DNA from: Ophryocystis elektroscirrha
Taxonomy: Eukaryota; Apicomplexa; Conoidasida; Neogregarinorida; Ophryocystidae
Direction of reading: 5' to 3'
Assembly: GCA_030141585.1 (NCBI GenBank)
Contig: JAQIFP010000047.1
Coordinates: forward strand, 103,358-167,357
Length of the DNA: 64,000 nt
Positions 40,866-53,810 of the stretch are shown piece after piece. A program made the position numbers and the translations under genes. Under the pieces are notes generated by a model. That model searched no databases. It saw nothing but the letters and a program-made list of their open reading frames with translations, and was not told where the DNA came from. The stretch's first letter is position 1. Each line of letters begins with the position of its first letter.

Positions 40866-43752
40866 TTAGTCTCTCCATATTGTATGGCGTGCTGTTGAAA
40901 CTCCTTGTGCATCGTCATCTATACGCTTGTATGTATGAGCCCCAAAAAAGTCACGTTGAGCTTGAATTAGATTTACAGGCAACTAAAAAACATCATCAAT
41001 TTTTAAAATTGCAAAACATTTTATTTTATCAAAAAACAATAAAAAATTATTTATATTCTGATAATGCAATGATGTATAGTCAGAGTTACTCTATAAATTT
41101 CTAATACATATGTGTATTATATATGAAAGGAAAATGTGAATTTTTTCAAGATATAATTGTCATTTTTAGGTAAATACAGTGTTTACTAATTAATAAGCAA
41201 ATCTAAAAGTTTTAATTGAAAAGTAATGGAATTAAATTCTGAATCTTGTGCACAAAAAATTCTTTATATACTTTATTATTTGCTTCAAAATAAATAGTTT
41301 TATAGTTAGTTTTGTGTCGATACTTTAGAACAAACACCATTTCAAACTTTATATGAAAGTACTTTAACTATTAAACTAACTTGATACAATGTTTAAATAC
41401 GTCAATATTAATTTAGCAGGACATTTTAAATATTCAGATTCTAAATAGTATTATTATTATTGATTATCTTATAAATTATACTTTAAAATGAAAATAAAAT
41501 ATATATTTTTTTTTTATTTATGGTAATATCAAATTAATGAAAATTAGATGATATTTAAACTGGCTGCTATTATATCCTGCTAAATAAAAAAGTATGATAT
41601 ACTCATAAACATAATACGTAAACTCATATTCTTTTCAAATTTATATAAAATCAATAACAATTTATTTTATATAATGTATACGAATAATTAAAGATTGTAC
41701 AATTATTAATTACCTTATCAGAACATAAAGCGTCAAAAAATGTTAAACTGGCAGCCAAACCCGGTACAGGTAGTCCAGCTTGAATTGCTAACACAACAGT
41801 TTTTCTCCAGTTGGGGATTTTTTGTTTTATTTTATCGACAAAATATGGATCAAATAAAAGACACTTCAACTTAGGTGAATTTAGGTACGCTTTCCGTATG
41901 TGGAATAGCAAATCAGCGCGAATAATACAGCCTCCGCACCAGCCTCTTGTAATTTCTGCAATGTTTATATCCCAGTCTTCTTCATCAGAAACATGTTTGA
42001 GCAACATAAGACCCTGATAATTTAATTTAATGCTGCAACTAAACTTTCATTTATCTGTATTATCAAAATATATTATATTCTCTTATATATAATAAATAAA
42101 GTATATTTTCATTCAAAAAATAAATATGAAGATAACAAGTTAAATAATGAAATTATATACAATAAGAGGATTTATTACAATTTTAAGAAGTTTTTATATT
42201 TAAATTATATTAAAGAAAAATATGTAGTTAAAGTGTAAAGTTGAATTAGTGAGTAAAACTAATTACATACTTGGGCATAAGAGCTGATTTTCGAGCAAAT
42301 GAGAGCATCTCGCAATTCATCTAATAATAAGTATCAAAGAATATTATTTGTACCAATAGATAAATCTTGTAAACAATTATTTTGCTTCTGGTTTGCTGGA
42401 TAAGCTTCCAAAGTTTTGTTTCTGACTTCTCTAAGAGTAGATAAATATCTCATATTCAAAGCTGCTTCTATGGTGGGACACGGAATTCCCCGACGTGTAG
42501 ATTCTTCAATCGTCCACATTCCAGTTCCCTTTGATCCAGCAACAGCAAGAATTTGATCAATAAGATAGCCGTCTGTTTGATCATCTTTTTTTCTTAAAAT
42601 GTCAATAGTTATTTCAATCAAAAATGATTTTAGCTCCCCTTTGTTCCACTCACTATTAAAAACACATATTACTTTAAACTAGTATTTTCGGTCTAAATTG
42701 ATATTAGTATTGAAAAGTATAAAATTTACGTTTATTTGTTATTAGAATTAAATGGTATAGTTACTTGAAAGATATATTTTTTATCTTTTTTTATTAATCT
42801 TTACTTGAAAACGTTTGCGATCTCTTCCAGTGATAAGCCTTTACCCATCCGTAATATATTATAGGTTTCAGCTATAAGTTCCATGTCTCCATACTCAATT
42901 CCATTATGGATCATTTTAACATAGTTTCCCGACCCAGATTTTCCCATATAAGAAACGCATGGCTCACCATCAACCTAACAAAGCTAAAAATTTGACAATC
43001 TGCATACAATAACTGCAACTTTTTTAAGAATTGGCTCTACAATATTGTATGCTTCTCTTGGACCACCAGGCATCAAAGATGGACCTATTCGGGCTCCTTC
43101 TTCCCCTCCACTAATTCCCATACCAATGTATCTAAGTTTAAATAAAGTATTAAGGCAATTACTGAATTTTATATTTTAGTAATTTCTCCATTCTGGCTTC
43201 AGTGATTTTGTACCATTCATTTCCACCATCAATGATAATATCACCTGCGCTCTGATAACAATATAAAATATAAACATACGAAATACTCAATTATGGAATC
43301 TAATAAATAAAGTATCTCATAATTTAATATTTAGGTTTATTTGCTGTGATATTTAAATATTTCTTTATATAATTATAATTCTAACAAAATAAATCTTTTT
43401 GTTTAAACTGTAAACTTAAGTTTGAAACATACTAAAAGTGGAATAAGCTTTTCGATGATGAGGTCAACGGGTTTCCCTGACTGTACCAAAAGAATAATTT
43501 TGCGGGGTATGCTTAGTGCATCAACCTAATATATATTGTAACAAAGAAAAGATTTACAAATTCTTCTATTGTATGGTATCCAAAAAGTTTGTAAGGCTTT
43601 TCTTTTGTCGATTCCCTTTGAGCTATTTCAACTGTATCTTTGACTTTCGACGTTGTTCTATTAAAGACAGCTATAGAAAATCCTTTTTCAGCAATATTAA
43701 GAGCAAAGTTTTGCCCCATAACGGCCAATCCAATAAGTCCGACGTCACACAT
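40866..43752 (-). CDS. 6PGD: 6-phosphogluconate dehydrogenase (decarboxylating)
   Basis: Third step of the oxidative pentose phosphate pathway: 6-phosphogluconate plus NADP+ to ribulose 5-phosphate, CO2 and NADPH. The N-terminus [20 protein letters not shown] is the NADP Rossmann motif. The catalytic-Lys block is near 42900-42960 ([20 protein letters not shown] with [17 protein letters not shown]). Then [20 protein letters not shown] and [16 protein letters not shown]. The last exon (40982-40866) reads [20 protein letters not shown], the conserved C-terminal block, separated from the previous exon by a 731-nt intron. The tail after TYKR differs from the usual HTxW ending but is in frame to TAA. 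Cytosolic by absence of a targeting signal. Confidence 0.95.
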
Positions 43753-44064
43753 ATTTTTTTTATTAAAGAATAATGATTGTACTGCTTAATACAACTCCCG
43801 GTATTATTTAATAACGAAAATCTAAAATTGATAAATAACTAGATTCTTACAAAAAATTGTAATAATTATGTAGGACAAATATATTAAGCTGTCGAAAATA
43901 TTTGCTTTTATATGAAAAAAACCTTTTTTAATATATCTGTTTAACTACGAAGTTTATTGCATATAAAATATTATTATTTGGTGCTAAATACATATTTCTT
44001 TTTTAAAGTTTTCAATCTTGCAAAATTATGCAAAATTTTTAGAATTATTGCATGAGGTTTGCTC
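43753..44064. promoter_or_regulatory. Shared promoter region of 6PGD and GluPho
   Basis: 312 A/T-rich bases between the start codons of the two divergent genes that encode the entire oxidative pentose phosphate pathway. No specific factor site recognised. Confidence 0.55.
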
Positions 44065-47000
44065 ATGGAAGAAGAAAAGCCATCTATTGAAGACATTAGC
44101 ATAAGCTCAAAAAAATCTTCTGTAATTGATGAGATTGAGAAAAAATCTCGAAAATCAAATAAAGGTAGAAATTATGCTTATCTCGTAAAAGTTCCATACA
44201 GGTGGAAATAATATAATGAAACAATTAAGACATTGGGGTAAAAAAGTGACTACGGCTGCTTACTCTGCTAAATCTCCCAATTCTACGGAAGGCCAAATGA
44301 ATGCATCTTCAGAAGAATTCGCAAATTCTCAAATAGATCATTCGGTTACATATATTGGGTGTCAAAAACCAGAGCTAGCTATATCGGATGCTGTAGATTA
44401 TCTATGGAAAACAATTAGAGGCGCTCAAATAGCCTCTCCCTTTGTGGACACAATTATTGGGTTATCAGGTATTTATATGTTTGTTCGTATTACTCTTAGC
44501 AAAATAAAGTGTGTTTATTATATCAACATTATAAATACTAATTGATAAAATAAAGTCACAATAAAATTTTTCCTAGTAAATAATTAACATATAATTCAGC
44601 AAAAATCATTCTTTTTATTAAATCTAACCTTTATTTTAGAGTTATTCACACAATAATACTTAAATATATTCAGTATTATGTTTGTGATACGATTAAACCA
44701 TATCTAAAGGACGTTTGTTATGGTTAACATATACTTATTAGTTACATAATATGTATAGCCAAAGTTAATTGTTCAATCTAGACATCAATAACTCCTAAAT
44801 TAATACTGATAATTACTTTAATTATGAGTCAATGTGTGCTCTCTATATACTGCCATGCTTTATTATTTTGTAATAATAATTATTATACTACGTCTTAATG
44901 ATAAACTATCTTATATCGCATACAGTCATATTTGATTATTACTAGTGCATATAAATTATATAAAATATATTAATAAATCATTTTATTGCTTTATAGATTA
45001 GATTACATATGTATGGTAATATAAATAAATATAAAAAAATGTTTTATTTATATATATATTCCTTTTTTTTTGTCAATTTTTAACATTAATGTGAGATATA
45101 TATATATATATATATGGATATAAATTTTTTGTTTGTTAATGAACGATAAATTTAATTGGCTACCATGTTTTCAAATGATGTTAATTAATGATCGATTCCA
45201 CTTGAATTTAAGAGTACTATTTTTTAGGAGGAAATACACCAAGAAAAATTTTTGAAACGTTTTCAAATTTAGTACCGACTTTAGCAGCTGAGTGCCAATC
45301 AGATGACAGTCAAGAAAACAAATCTATAGATTGGAGTAAAGTGAAAATATTTTTAGTTGATGAGCGTTATCTGCCTCCGAATGACTCAAATTTAAATCAA
45401 ACTATGATTCGTGAAACCCTTTTATCAAATGGTACAAGTAATTGATGTATTTACACTTTTAGATGGGGTTAGTATTCCAGAAGAAAACCTAATTTTTCCT
45501 GATACAAGTTTACCATTAAACGACTGTGTCGAAAAATATAATGATGATTTAAGAAAACTCCTTCAGCACTGTGACCGTCCGGCTTTGGTAACTTTAGGCC
45601 TTGGAGACGATGGTCATATTGGTAGCTGGTTTCCACCACTTTCGAACCAAGATTACGACCTTGCTCACTCTGTTGTTAAACTAGCAGTAGCAACACAACA
45701 AGACAGAGGGTAAATTTATAATAATTTTATTATTTAATAAACCTGTGTTTTTTTTGCACACAATTTATATAATAAATTAATTTCTTATTTGTAATATTAA
45801 AAAGTATAACAATTATTAATAATTATCAATAATATCAATATATATATATATATATATTATATAATAGTAATAATAATAAACATATATANNNNNNNNNNNN
45901 NNNNNAATAATAACAATAATAATAATAATTTTGATAACAACAAAAATAATAATAATAATAATAATAATTTTGATAACAACAATAATAATAATAATAATAT
46001 TAGTAATAATTATAAATTTATATGTTTTGCTGGTGGTGGAGAGAAGTATAATACTAATTGTTATTATTGAAAGATTTTAAGGGACTTTTTATTAATTAAA
46101 TTTGACATGAAATTCTATTATTACAAATGATGGAAATTATACTTCTATGCTGATAAAATTTCAGACTTCCCGGAGAAAATAGAATCAGTGTTAGTATGAT
46201 TTTAGTTGAAATGGCTAAAAAAAAACTATTTCTATTGGAAGGAAAAAATAAAGTGAAAACATGGAATAGAATAACTTCGCTAAATACATTAGAGCACTTG
46301 AAACAGCACCCCTTATTACAAGTAAGTTATCATAACTATAAGTGCATGACTTAGGTGCTTAGAACAGAAAACATAACTGTTATTTCGCACCCTCCAATTG
46401 CAAGCACATCTGCTGGAATCATTACATCTGAGTTGCCTTTGTTTATCGTTCTCTTTGGTGCATCAGGAGATCTTGCAAGAAAAAAAATATTGTAAACATT
46501 CTTAAGAGATAATATATAGTATAAACGAAATAGTTGCATTGCAACTTTAGTTCTCTAACATGCGTATATATACATTCAAGATAATTATCAAATATATATA
46601 TATATATATATATATTAATATGTAATTTAATTTTATATAAATGTCTATGGAAATAATTATTACAAATATAACGTTAATTTTATTATTATTCCATACAATA
46701 TCCATTTAATTATATTGACTTTATCTCAAATAAAAATTCCATTAATCTTTATATAATGTGTTTAAATGTTCACGTAATTGAAAAAGTATGTAAAAATGAT
46801 TGAATATCATTGAAATGAGTTTTCTTTGACTATTTAATAATTTAAGCTATGTAAAGTTATGCTAAAAATCGGTGTATTTCTCTATGGTTCAATTATTAAA
46901 TTAAATATACTTGTAGACCAGCTTTATTTGTATTATTTTGTGATGGAATGTTACCAAAGGAATTCCATATAATTGTAATTTATAACTGAAATATATCATT

Positions 47001-49339
47001 CAAAGGGGTTTTCACGAACAAAATACACCAACGATGAATACTGGAATCTCGTTAAAGAGGGTTTTTGGTAATAGTGTCGAAATATTTTAACGTATAATTA
47101 AGTTATATGGAATCAAGCGATGAACAAACTGAGCAACAGCATAAAATATTTTCAAGTGTATCAGCCGGTTTACTTGAAGATTTCCGCAAACGTTTGAGTT
47201 ACATGTAAGGTACTATCATTTATTGAAATGGCGTAATGTCATATAATAATATAGTTTTAATAATTTATTATTATTACTATATTATATATTTATATTACAA
47301 TTATATATTTTATAATTTTTATTACTGGTTCTTTTTTATTTAATGTATTGAAGGTCAGGAGAATATGATCAGGATGCATCATATATGCAACTAGCGACAT
47401 ACCTCGATAACATACCTTTAGATGAAAAAACCAATCCTCTCAAGCATATCAATCATTTATTCTACTTGGCTCTACCTAATAATCTGTTTGCTGAAGCTGC
47501 TAGACTATGCAGGTCTTATTGCTGGAGTACATCCGGTTGGAACCGATTTGTAACTGAAAAACCTTTCGGACATAATTTGGAATCAGCTGTGGAATTGAAT
47601 AAAAAGCTCAATACGTATTTAAATGAATCGGAGGTATTGAAACACTTTATAACTGTTGTTGAATATCTTATGAATAGTGCATAACTTATAATACTATGAA
47701 TTTAGCCATAATATCGAAAACTAAATAAACCACAAGTTATAATAATTATAATAAACTAAATGCAGATTTATCGCATTGATCATTATTTGGGAAAAGAAAT
47801 GGTGTTAAATATGTTTCCATTAAGATTTGCAAATGTGCTATTCTCACATGTAAATTAATATGGGAAAAATTTTAATGAGTAGCTAATGTCTTGGCACTTT
47901 ATATCAGCGGTCCGTATTACATGTAAAGAGACAGCAGGAGTCAATGGTAGAGGGGGCTATTTTGATCAATTTGGTATAATACGGGATATGCTTCAAAATC
48001 ATTTGATTCAGGTGACTATAATATTAGTTCATTACTTAAACGATTTATGGTTTGTAAATTTATCTAAACTTTAATATTGCAAAATCAGATACTATATAAT
48101 ATTTTCTTATGTTAAAATAAATTAATTTATGCATAATTTAATATTATGCATAAATGTTATATATATATAATCTTATTATATAAATTTATATATATAATAA
48201 GATTATATATATATAGAATTACTATAGATACGTATATTGGTAATTGTTATTATAAGCGATTGCTGCTCATTTATCAATAAAGTATTATATTAAATTAATT
48301 AGTTATTTACTGTATATTTTCTGTCATTATATTATTTATAATAATTAGATATTAGCTCTCATAGCTATGGAATGGCCGGCATCTCTTGATGGAGAAGATG
48401 TTAGAGATGCGAAGGTGAATATTTTGAAGCAAGTTAAGCCGTTCGGTTAATTAAAAGAATGTAGATAATTTTTTTTAGATATAGCAAATACTGTACTGGG
48501 TCAATATACAAGGTCTAAAGACGGCAGCATTCCTGGCTATTTAGAAGATAAAAGCGTCAGCTCTAATTCGACAGCACCTACATTTTGTACTACAGTCTTA
48601 TATCTGGACTCTGATAGGTGGCAAAATGTCCCATTTATATTGAAAACTGGCAAGGTAAATTATGCATTCTTTTGTAGTAAATTGTAACTAATTACTTATA
48701 TTTTATTTTGCTATTAATACTAAATATTTAAATTAATAATAATAATAATAACTAATACATGTAGTATATAAATACTCAGTAAAAAATTAAATTTAAAGAT
48801 TCTTATTTCTATGATCCCATAAACATAGCTGTACATATTTCATATTAATATATACACCAGTGAACAGTTTTCTAGAAAGCTGCAATTTTAGAAGGTGTAA
48901 ATTTATATTTTTTAGGCGTTAGAGACAAAAGTAACTGAAGTCAGATTACAGTTACGAGCTATGGGGAAAAATTTATTCGACCAAGAACTTCCACAAAATG
49001 AAATCGTTATACAAATTCAGCCCACTGAAGCTATATACATAAAAATCCTCACGAAAACTCCTGGATACTCATTCCAACTAAAACAGGGAGAACTAGATTA
49101 CACCGTCGCTTCAAGATATAAAATTAAGCGCATTCCAGAAGCTTACGAACGATTACTAAACGATATAATAGTTGGAAACTCTCGAAAGTAATCTAATATA
49201 CTTTATTGACATTTTACTATAGTAATATAGTTGAAAGGGTGTGTATATATTAAGCATCAATTAATAAATAATTAATAATATACTTATTCTATAAAAAAAA
49301 CAAGCTTTATACTTGTTACATATACTTCAATTCATTTCA

Positions 49340-49374
<35 letters not shown>

Positions 49375-49794
49375 ATTTGATAAATTTGCATAACAAATAT
49401 TATTTTAAGTAAAATATGATTATTGCTATTATTATTACTTATGCCAAATTATAGTAATTTAATAGTTTGTGAATTTAATTATAATGTTCTGATAATTTTT
49501 TGTTTGTAAAAATAAGTTGCTTAAAGCTAGTACTTTATCAATTTTCCTAGTATTTTACTAAATTGTTAAAATAGCATATATGTGTAAATATATTTAAATT
49601 TTTTTAGTTTTGTGAGGTTTGACGAACTTTTTGAATCATGGAGAATATTTACACCCGGGCTAAAACAAATTGAATCACAAAAAATAAAACCTATACTTTA
49701 CCCAGCTAAATCTCGAGGACCACCGGAAGCGTATAACTTAATCGCAAAACATGGTTATAGATTTTATGAAGGTTATGAATGGTCAAAAGTTTAA
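44065..49794 (+). CDS. GluPho: 6-phosphogluconolactonase–glucose-6-phosphate dehydrogenase fusion
   Basis: A bifunctional enzyme catalysing the first two steps of the oxidative pentose phosphate pathway and making NADPH. The lactonase half comes first, as in Plasmodium: an N-terminal polar tail ([12 protein letters not shown]), [27 protein letters not shown] and the active-site [15 protein letters not shown]. The dehydrogenase half starts near 46440: [16 protein letters not shown] (NADP site), [48 protein letters not shown] with the catalytic His, [20 protein letters not shown], and a C-terminus [17 protein letters not shown]. About fifteen exons; several introns (44560-45225, 45720-46160, 46495-46915) are long, one with a 17-N gap. 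The second ATG reading frame at 44052 closes quickly and was not chosen. Confidence 0.95.
45889..45905. other. Short run of N (17) in a GluPho intron
   Basis: Unresolved bases within a microsatellite of (TA)n and (AAT)n. It does not interrupt coding sequence. Confidence 0.9.
45905..46005. repeat. (AAT)n microsatellite with a duplicated block
   Basis: AATAATAAT runs with the phrase TTTTGATAACAACAA occurring twice, inside the intron between the two lactonase C-terminal exons of GluPho. Confidence 0.8.
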
Positions 49795-50121
49795 AATTTT
49801 TAATTTTTTTTTTATTTATTACTTCTTAGCTTACTTAAATATGAGTCAATTGAATTTTTGATATCAATTATATTTATTAAATTATTCGAAAAAAAAATAC
49901 TTTAAATTAAAAGTAATAATTATTCATGTTCTAAATATGAAAATATAAATTTGTAACATGTAAAATTAAATAAATTTCTTACAAAAGTCTTCATAAATTT
50001 TGTATATTCTAAATCTAAATGAAAATGTATATATGAAAAAATGTTATAAAGTATCTACAAGGGGGTGATCAAAGATAATAATAGTATCTTCGAGCTTTAA
50101 AGTTGCATAAATGAAAACTTA
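49795..50121. other. Intergenic A/T-rich spacer
   Basis: About 330 bases between two genes on the same strand (GluPho and the next). A slightly G-rich patch (CAAGGGGGTGATC) lies near 50060. No gene seen. Confidence 0.5.
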
Positions 50122-51780
50122 ATGGACTCTGATTCTTCTGAGAGTGATTTACTTGGAGTTCCTTTTCACGATAGCCTACTCCGTGATGATTCTGAAATAG
50201 ATCCTAAATTAAAACACACATCTTCTCGGATTACAAAACCGACAATAATAAATAAATTTTTAAGACCTTTTCAAACATGTTGTATATCGTATAAATCGTA
50301 TTCTAAAAAAAACCCAGACAATATAGATATACTTGCAGTCGATCATATAAGTATATCTGACTCTGATACATCCACGGAAGACGTAAAAACTCCCGCCTTT
50401 AATATATTTGATACTTATAAAAATGAATTGCCTATAGAAAAGCAGAATAGAAAGCTTTTGGAGTCACATGGATTTGTATACTCCGAACTGTTTTCTAGTA
50501 AAGACATAGATTGTGGAACATTCTGGAATGTTACTGTTTCGCTGCAAGAATTATTTGCTAGAACAGATTATGAATCGTTGAAATATTGTGATTATCCATT
50601 TATATGTTTCAATTGGTGCCATGCAGTTGAAATAGGTCAAAGAACCGATATGGAGATTATAATCGATGCTATAGCAAGCACTAAACCAATAGAGTCCCCC
50701 AAAGGATATATTAAACATATGCAACAGTTACTTAGAAAAGCGCAATCTAATAAAACTATTGTAAGTGTTGTATAAATGTTCTATTACTGATTATCTTCAA
50801 TTTTAAAATCAATTATTTATAAATCTACTGATCAAACCTTTTTCTTGAAAGCTGTATAACAATTAATTATATATATATACATATAATGAAGTCTAAATAA
50901 TATACATATGAAGATTATATACGTATATACAAATAGATTGTATGATTAATTTACATATACAATTTAGAGAGATCTTGAGGAAACTGAGAGTAGATTAATA
51001 CAAGAAATTGCTGGACAGATTTACAAACTTGTAGATTTTGCCAAAAAAAATCCAATATACTGTGTTTATATGATAGTTTCACATGCAAGATCAGTAGCTG
51101 TATCTTGTTTTTCTCAAAGTATTCCATAATATCATGAAAAATAAAAAATCAGATGACTTTTTGAGCCTGCGCATTTTCGACACTGGCGTTACAAAAGAAA
51201 GAGGCCCTGCTTTATTAGGTTTTCACACGTAATGTGAATAACGGTGATAAATGTCTATTTAGGCCAAAAGATTTAGAGAATTATCTTATCGAAATCTATG
51301 ATAGAGATATCAATGTTGCTGAAATGAATAAGTATTTTCATACATGGTAACAATTATATAAAAACTAATAGTAATTAAATTAAATAATACTTTGTAATAT
51401 TTTTTTAAACAGTTATTTATTTATAAATTACTGAATATTTCCATGCTAAATGATTACTTAACAAGTATTCTCCTGTCTTTACCTGAGTTATTAGGACATT
51501 TTTAACGGAATCCGGGACTCGTAGTCCACCAATAGAACAGGTAACTTTAATAGAGAAAAGGTTTACATGTTTATAGTACAATTACGGAGCAGTTTCCCAA
51601 AAATCCAGTTCTTTGTTTGACGAAGATCCTGTCATGGGTGGTTTACAAATTATAACTAATGCTACGAATACAAATGTACTGTTATAACTATTAATTTCAT
51701 GTATTTAGACTAAAAACGAATTACTATTTACTCAATCAGCTGCTGGGAATCTCAAAGTGTCAAAAAACCCTAAAAAATAA
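50122..51780 (+). CDS. Unrecognised multi-exon gene
   Basis: Not recognised. The ATG at 50122 starts a Ser/Asp-rich segment (MDSDSSESDLLGVPFHDSLL). Exon 1 (to about 50760) continues with NRKLLESHGFVYSELF and YPFICFNWCHAVEIG. Later short exons, joined by introns of 33-35 nt, read DFLSLRIFDTGVTKERGP, ALLGFHTPKDLENYLIEIYD, LTESGTRSPPIEQYNYGA, LFDEDPVMGGLQIITNA and FTQSAAGNLKVSKNPKK before TAA at 51778-51780. About 370 residues, no signal peptide or membrane segment. The phases of the chosen junctions agree. The compact conserved-looking motifs suggest a housekeeping protein rather than a surface antigen. Confidence 0.75.
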
Positions 51781-51811
51781 CTTTTAAGCAGCTTTGATCG
51801 CGATTTAAGAA

Positions 51812-53335
51812 TTAAACCTCTACAATAACTTTCGGTGAATTATTATGCTTCATAATAATCTGCAAAACAACATAGTTTAATAATTATTGTACCTGTCTCA
51901 ATACTTCGCAAATCAATGACCATAACAAGAAGAAACCCGCCACGTATAAAAATATACGTCGACTCAAAGGGTCATTTATAAAGTCAGAAAATCCAGCTAA
52001 AAAAAATCTCTATTGAATTGATACATTACATCTATTTTTTTTCAGCATTAAAGTAGACAAAATAGAAACAACTGCTTTTTCTTCTACTTCCCCTACTTCC
52101 GATTGTAACGTATCAGCAGCTTTTTTAGAGTTCTTATATTTCACTGATAAATCTGATCCGATGTTTTCGACTAAATTTTGTAACAAGGGATCTAAAACAA
52201 ATAATACTGATAATTAACTGATTTTTATTATTAAACTCGTGTTCTTGATCATCAAGTAAATATTTAGAAAATATACTCTAAAATCTACTACAGTATAAGA
52301 GCTTTATGTTTCTTTGTAATATTTAGTCTATCAAAATTACTTTGCTGTTTGAATAAATCTTCGAAAAAAAATATGATTTTGTCGACAATATTTCTCTCAA
52401 AACTTTCACCAGTTGCTATTAAGGAAATTAATAAATTAGAAGATATACGGGTTTCTTTTATTATTTGAATGAGCTTAGAATGTGTTTCTGCATAATTTGA
52501 TTCTGTAAGTAATGTCTGACAAATTTATTAGCAGTATGTATTTATACTTGAATAGCTTGTTCGCTCTGCGCAAATACTTGAATATCTTCAGCATAATGAT
52601 TTGGTATGACTACAAATACTAGCAAATGATTTCCACAAGCGGATATAGAAGATTTCTGTAAGTTTTGTGCATTTGCCAGTTCATCCACAGATCTAAAAAA
52701 TGAAGAAACACAAATAATTACATATATATAGACAAAGTAACATAGCTATTTATTAACTTTTGTGTAGCCTTACTAATTAATATAATTACTACCCATATTG
52801 AATACTAAGCATATATATAATAAATATATATAATAAAATAAAATAATATATATAATGAAATAATAAAATATATTTATAATATATTCATATTTAAAAAATC
52901 ATCTCATACAAGAATTATAATATTATAGCATTATTTGTTTTTACTTTGCGAGAACTGGTTCAATCAAATCTTGCATATTTTCTTTATTTATATGTTGGAG
53001 TAAATTTTGGGAAGCAATAATTATCTAAATCCCTGGTTTCAATTTTTATAGTACCCCCAAGCTAATAGGAATATAAGCTTCAGTTTGGTAGCAATGGATA
53101 AATTTTGTTAAGGAAAAATTGTGAAGTCTATTTAATATATAATCATGGTCTTCGGCAGACAATTTTTTTTCAGGGTCGCAGAGCTACAAAATAAATATAA
53201 TTGAGTTGTACTACAAATGCTGTTGGAGGTTTTGTAAGGCCGCACAAAAATGCTGCACAAAGCTATTTTTTTTTTCTTAATTACGCTGTTTATATGGATT
53301 AATCTCTTTTGACAATAATGAATACCATGGTGCAT
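51812..53335 (-). CDS. Cys-containing single-pass membrane protein, KAR5/GEX1-like at most
   Basis: Seven or eight small exons from the ATG at 53333-53335 (MHHGIHYCQKRLIHINS) to TAA at 51812-51814. The N-terminal part has spaced cysteines (YCQ, LCAAFLCGLTKPPTAFLCD, FIHCYQTEAYIPISLG); the middle is helical (SVDELANAQNLQKSS, LVFVVIPNHYAEDIQVFAQ, HSKLIQIIKETRISSNLL); then KKAADTLQSEVGEVEEKAVV; then one strong membrane segment (RRIFLYVAGFFLLWSLIC) and a short basic tail. This order (Cys-rich, coiled helices, membrane anchor) recalls KAR5/GEX1 nuclear-fusion proteins, but I see no decisive motif, and no clear signal peptide in the first exon. An upstream exon may exist. Confidence 0.6.
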
Positions 53336-53810
53336 CACAATACGACAACTTTATTATATAACTTAATAATATTACTTTTAGCATTTTTTGATATAATTTT
53401 TAAATTTTACTTAGACGGAAGCTGATTATACAATCAAAAATATTATAAAGACTATTAAACTATGAAATAAAGTTATTTCATAGTATATTAGAATAATTAT
53501 TTAATTAGCTAGGTTTTGTAGTTTTTTTTAGATAAATTAGCAAAATAAACGATATAACTATTTAAATTTTAGCTTTAAATATGAGAAGTTAGTCTGATAA
53601 ATCACTTGTGCGTGCTAAAATATTGTAGTAATACGAAATTAATTATCATAGTTCAAAACAATATGTATATAATAGAATCATATATACACAAAATACACAT
53701 TTAAAGAGCCCTTTTTGTATGAAAAAAGGTTAGAAATAAGAATGGCTTATGATATGAAGGTCATAGATTACTTTAAATAATTAGATAAAAAGCAGATACG
53801 GTTCAGGTTC
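53336..53810. promoter_or_regulatory. Divergent intergenic region
   Basis: About 475 A/T-rich bases between two divergent start codons. It contains a palindrome-like pair AAACTATGAAATAA / TTATTTCATAGTA around 53458-53484. No gene supported. Confidence 0.4.

Noticed and set aside
40880..41104. Plus-strand frame of 74 codons
   Set aside because: Its left part is antisense to the last exon of 6PGD; the rest lies in that gene's 731-nt intron.
51812..53335. SNARE or p24 cargo receptor
   Set aside because: No heptad SNARE core with a central Gln/Arg and no GOLD domain or C-terminal FF/KK motif.
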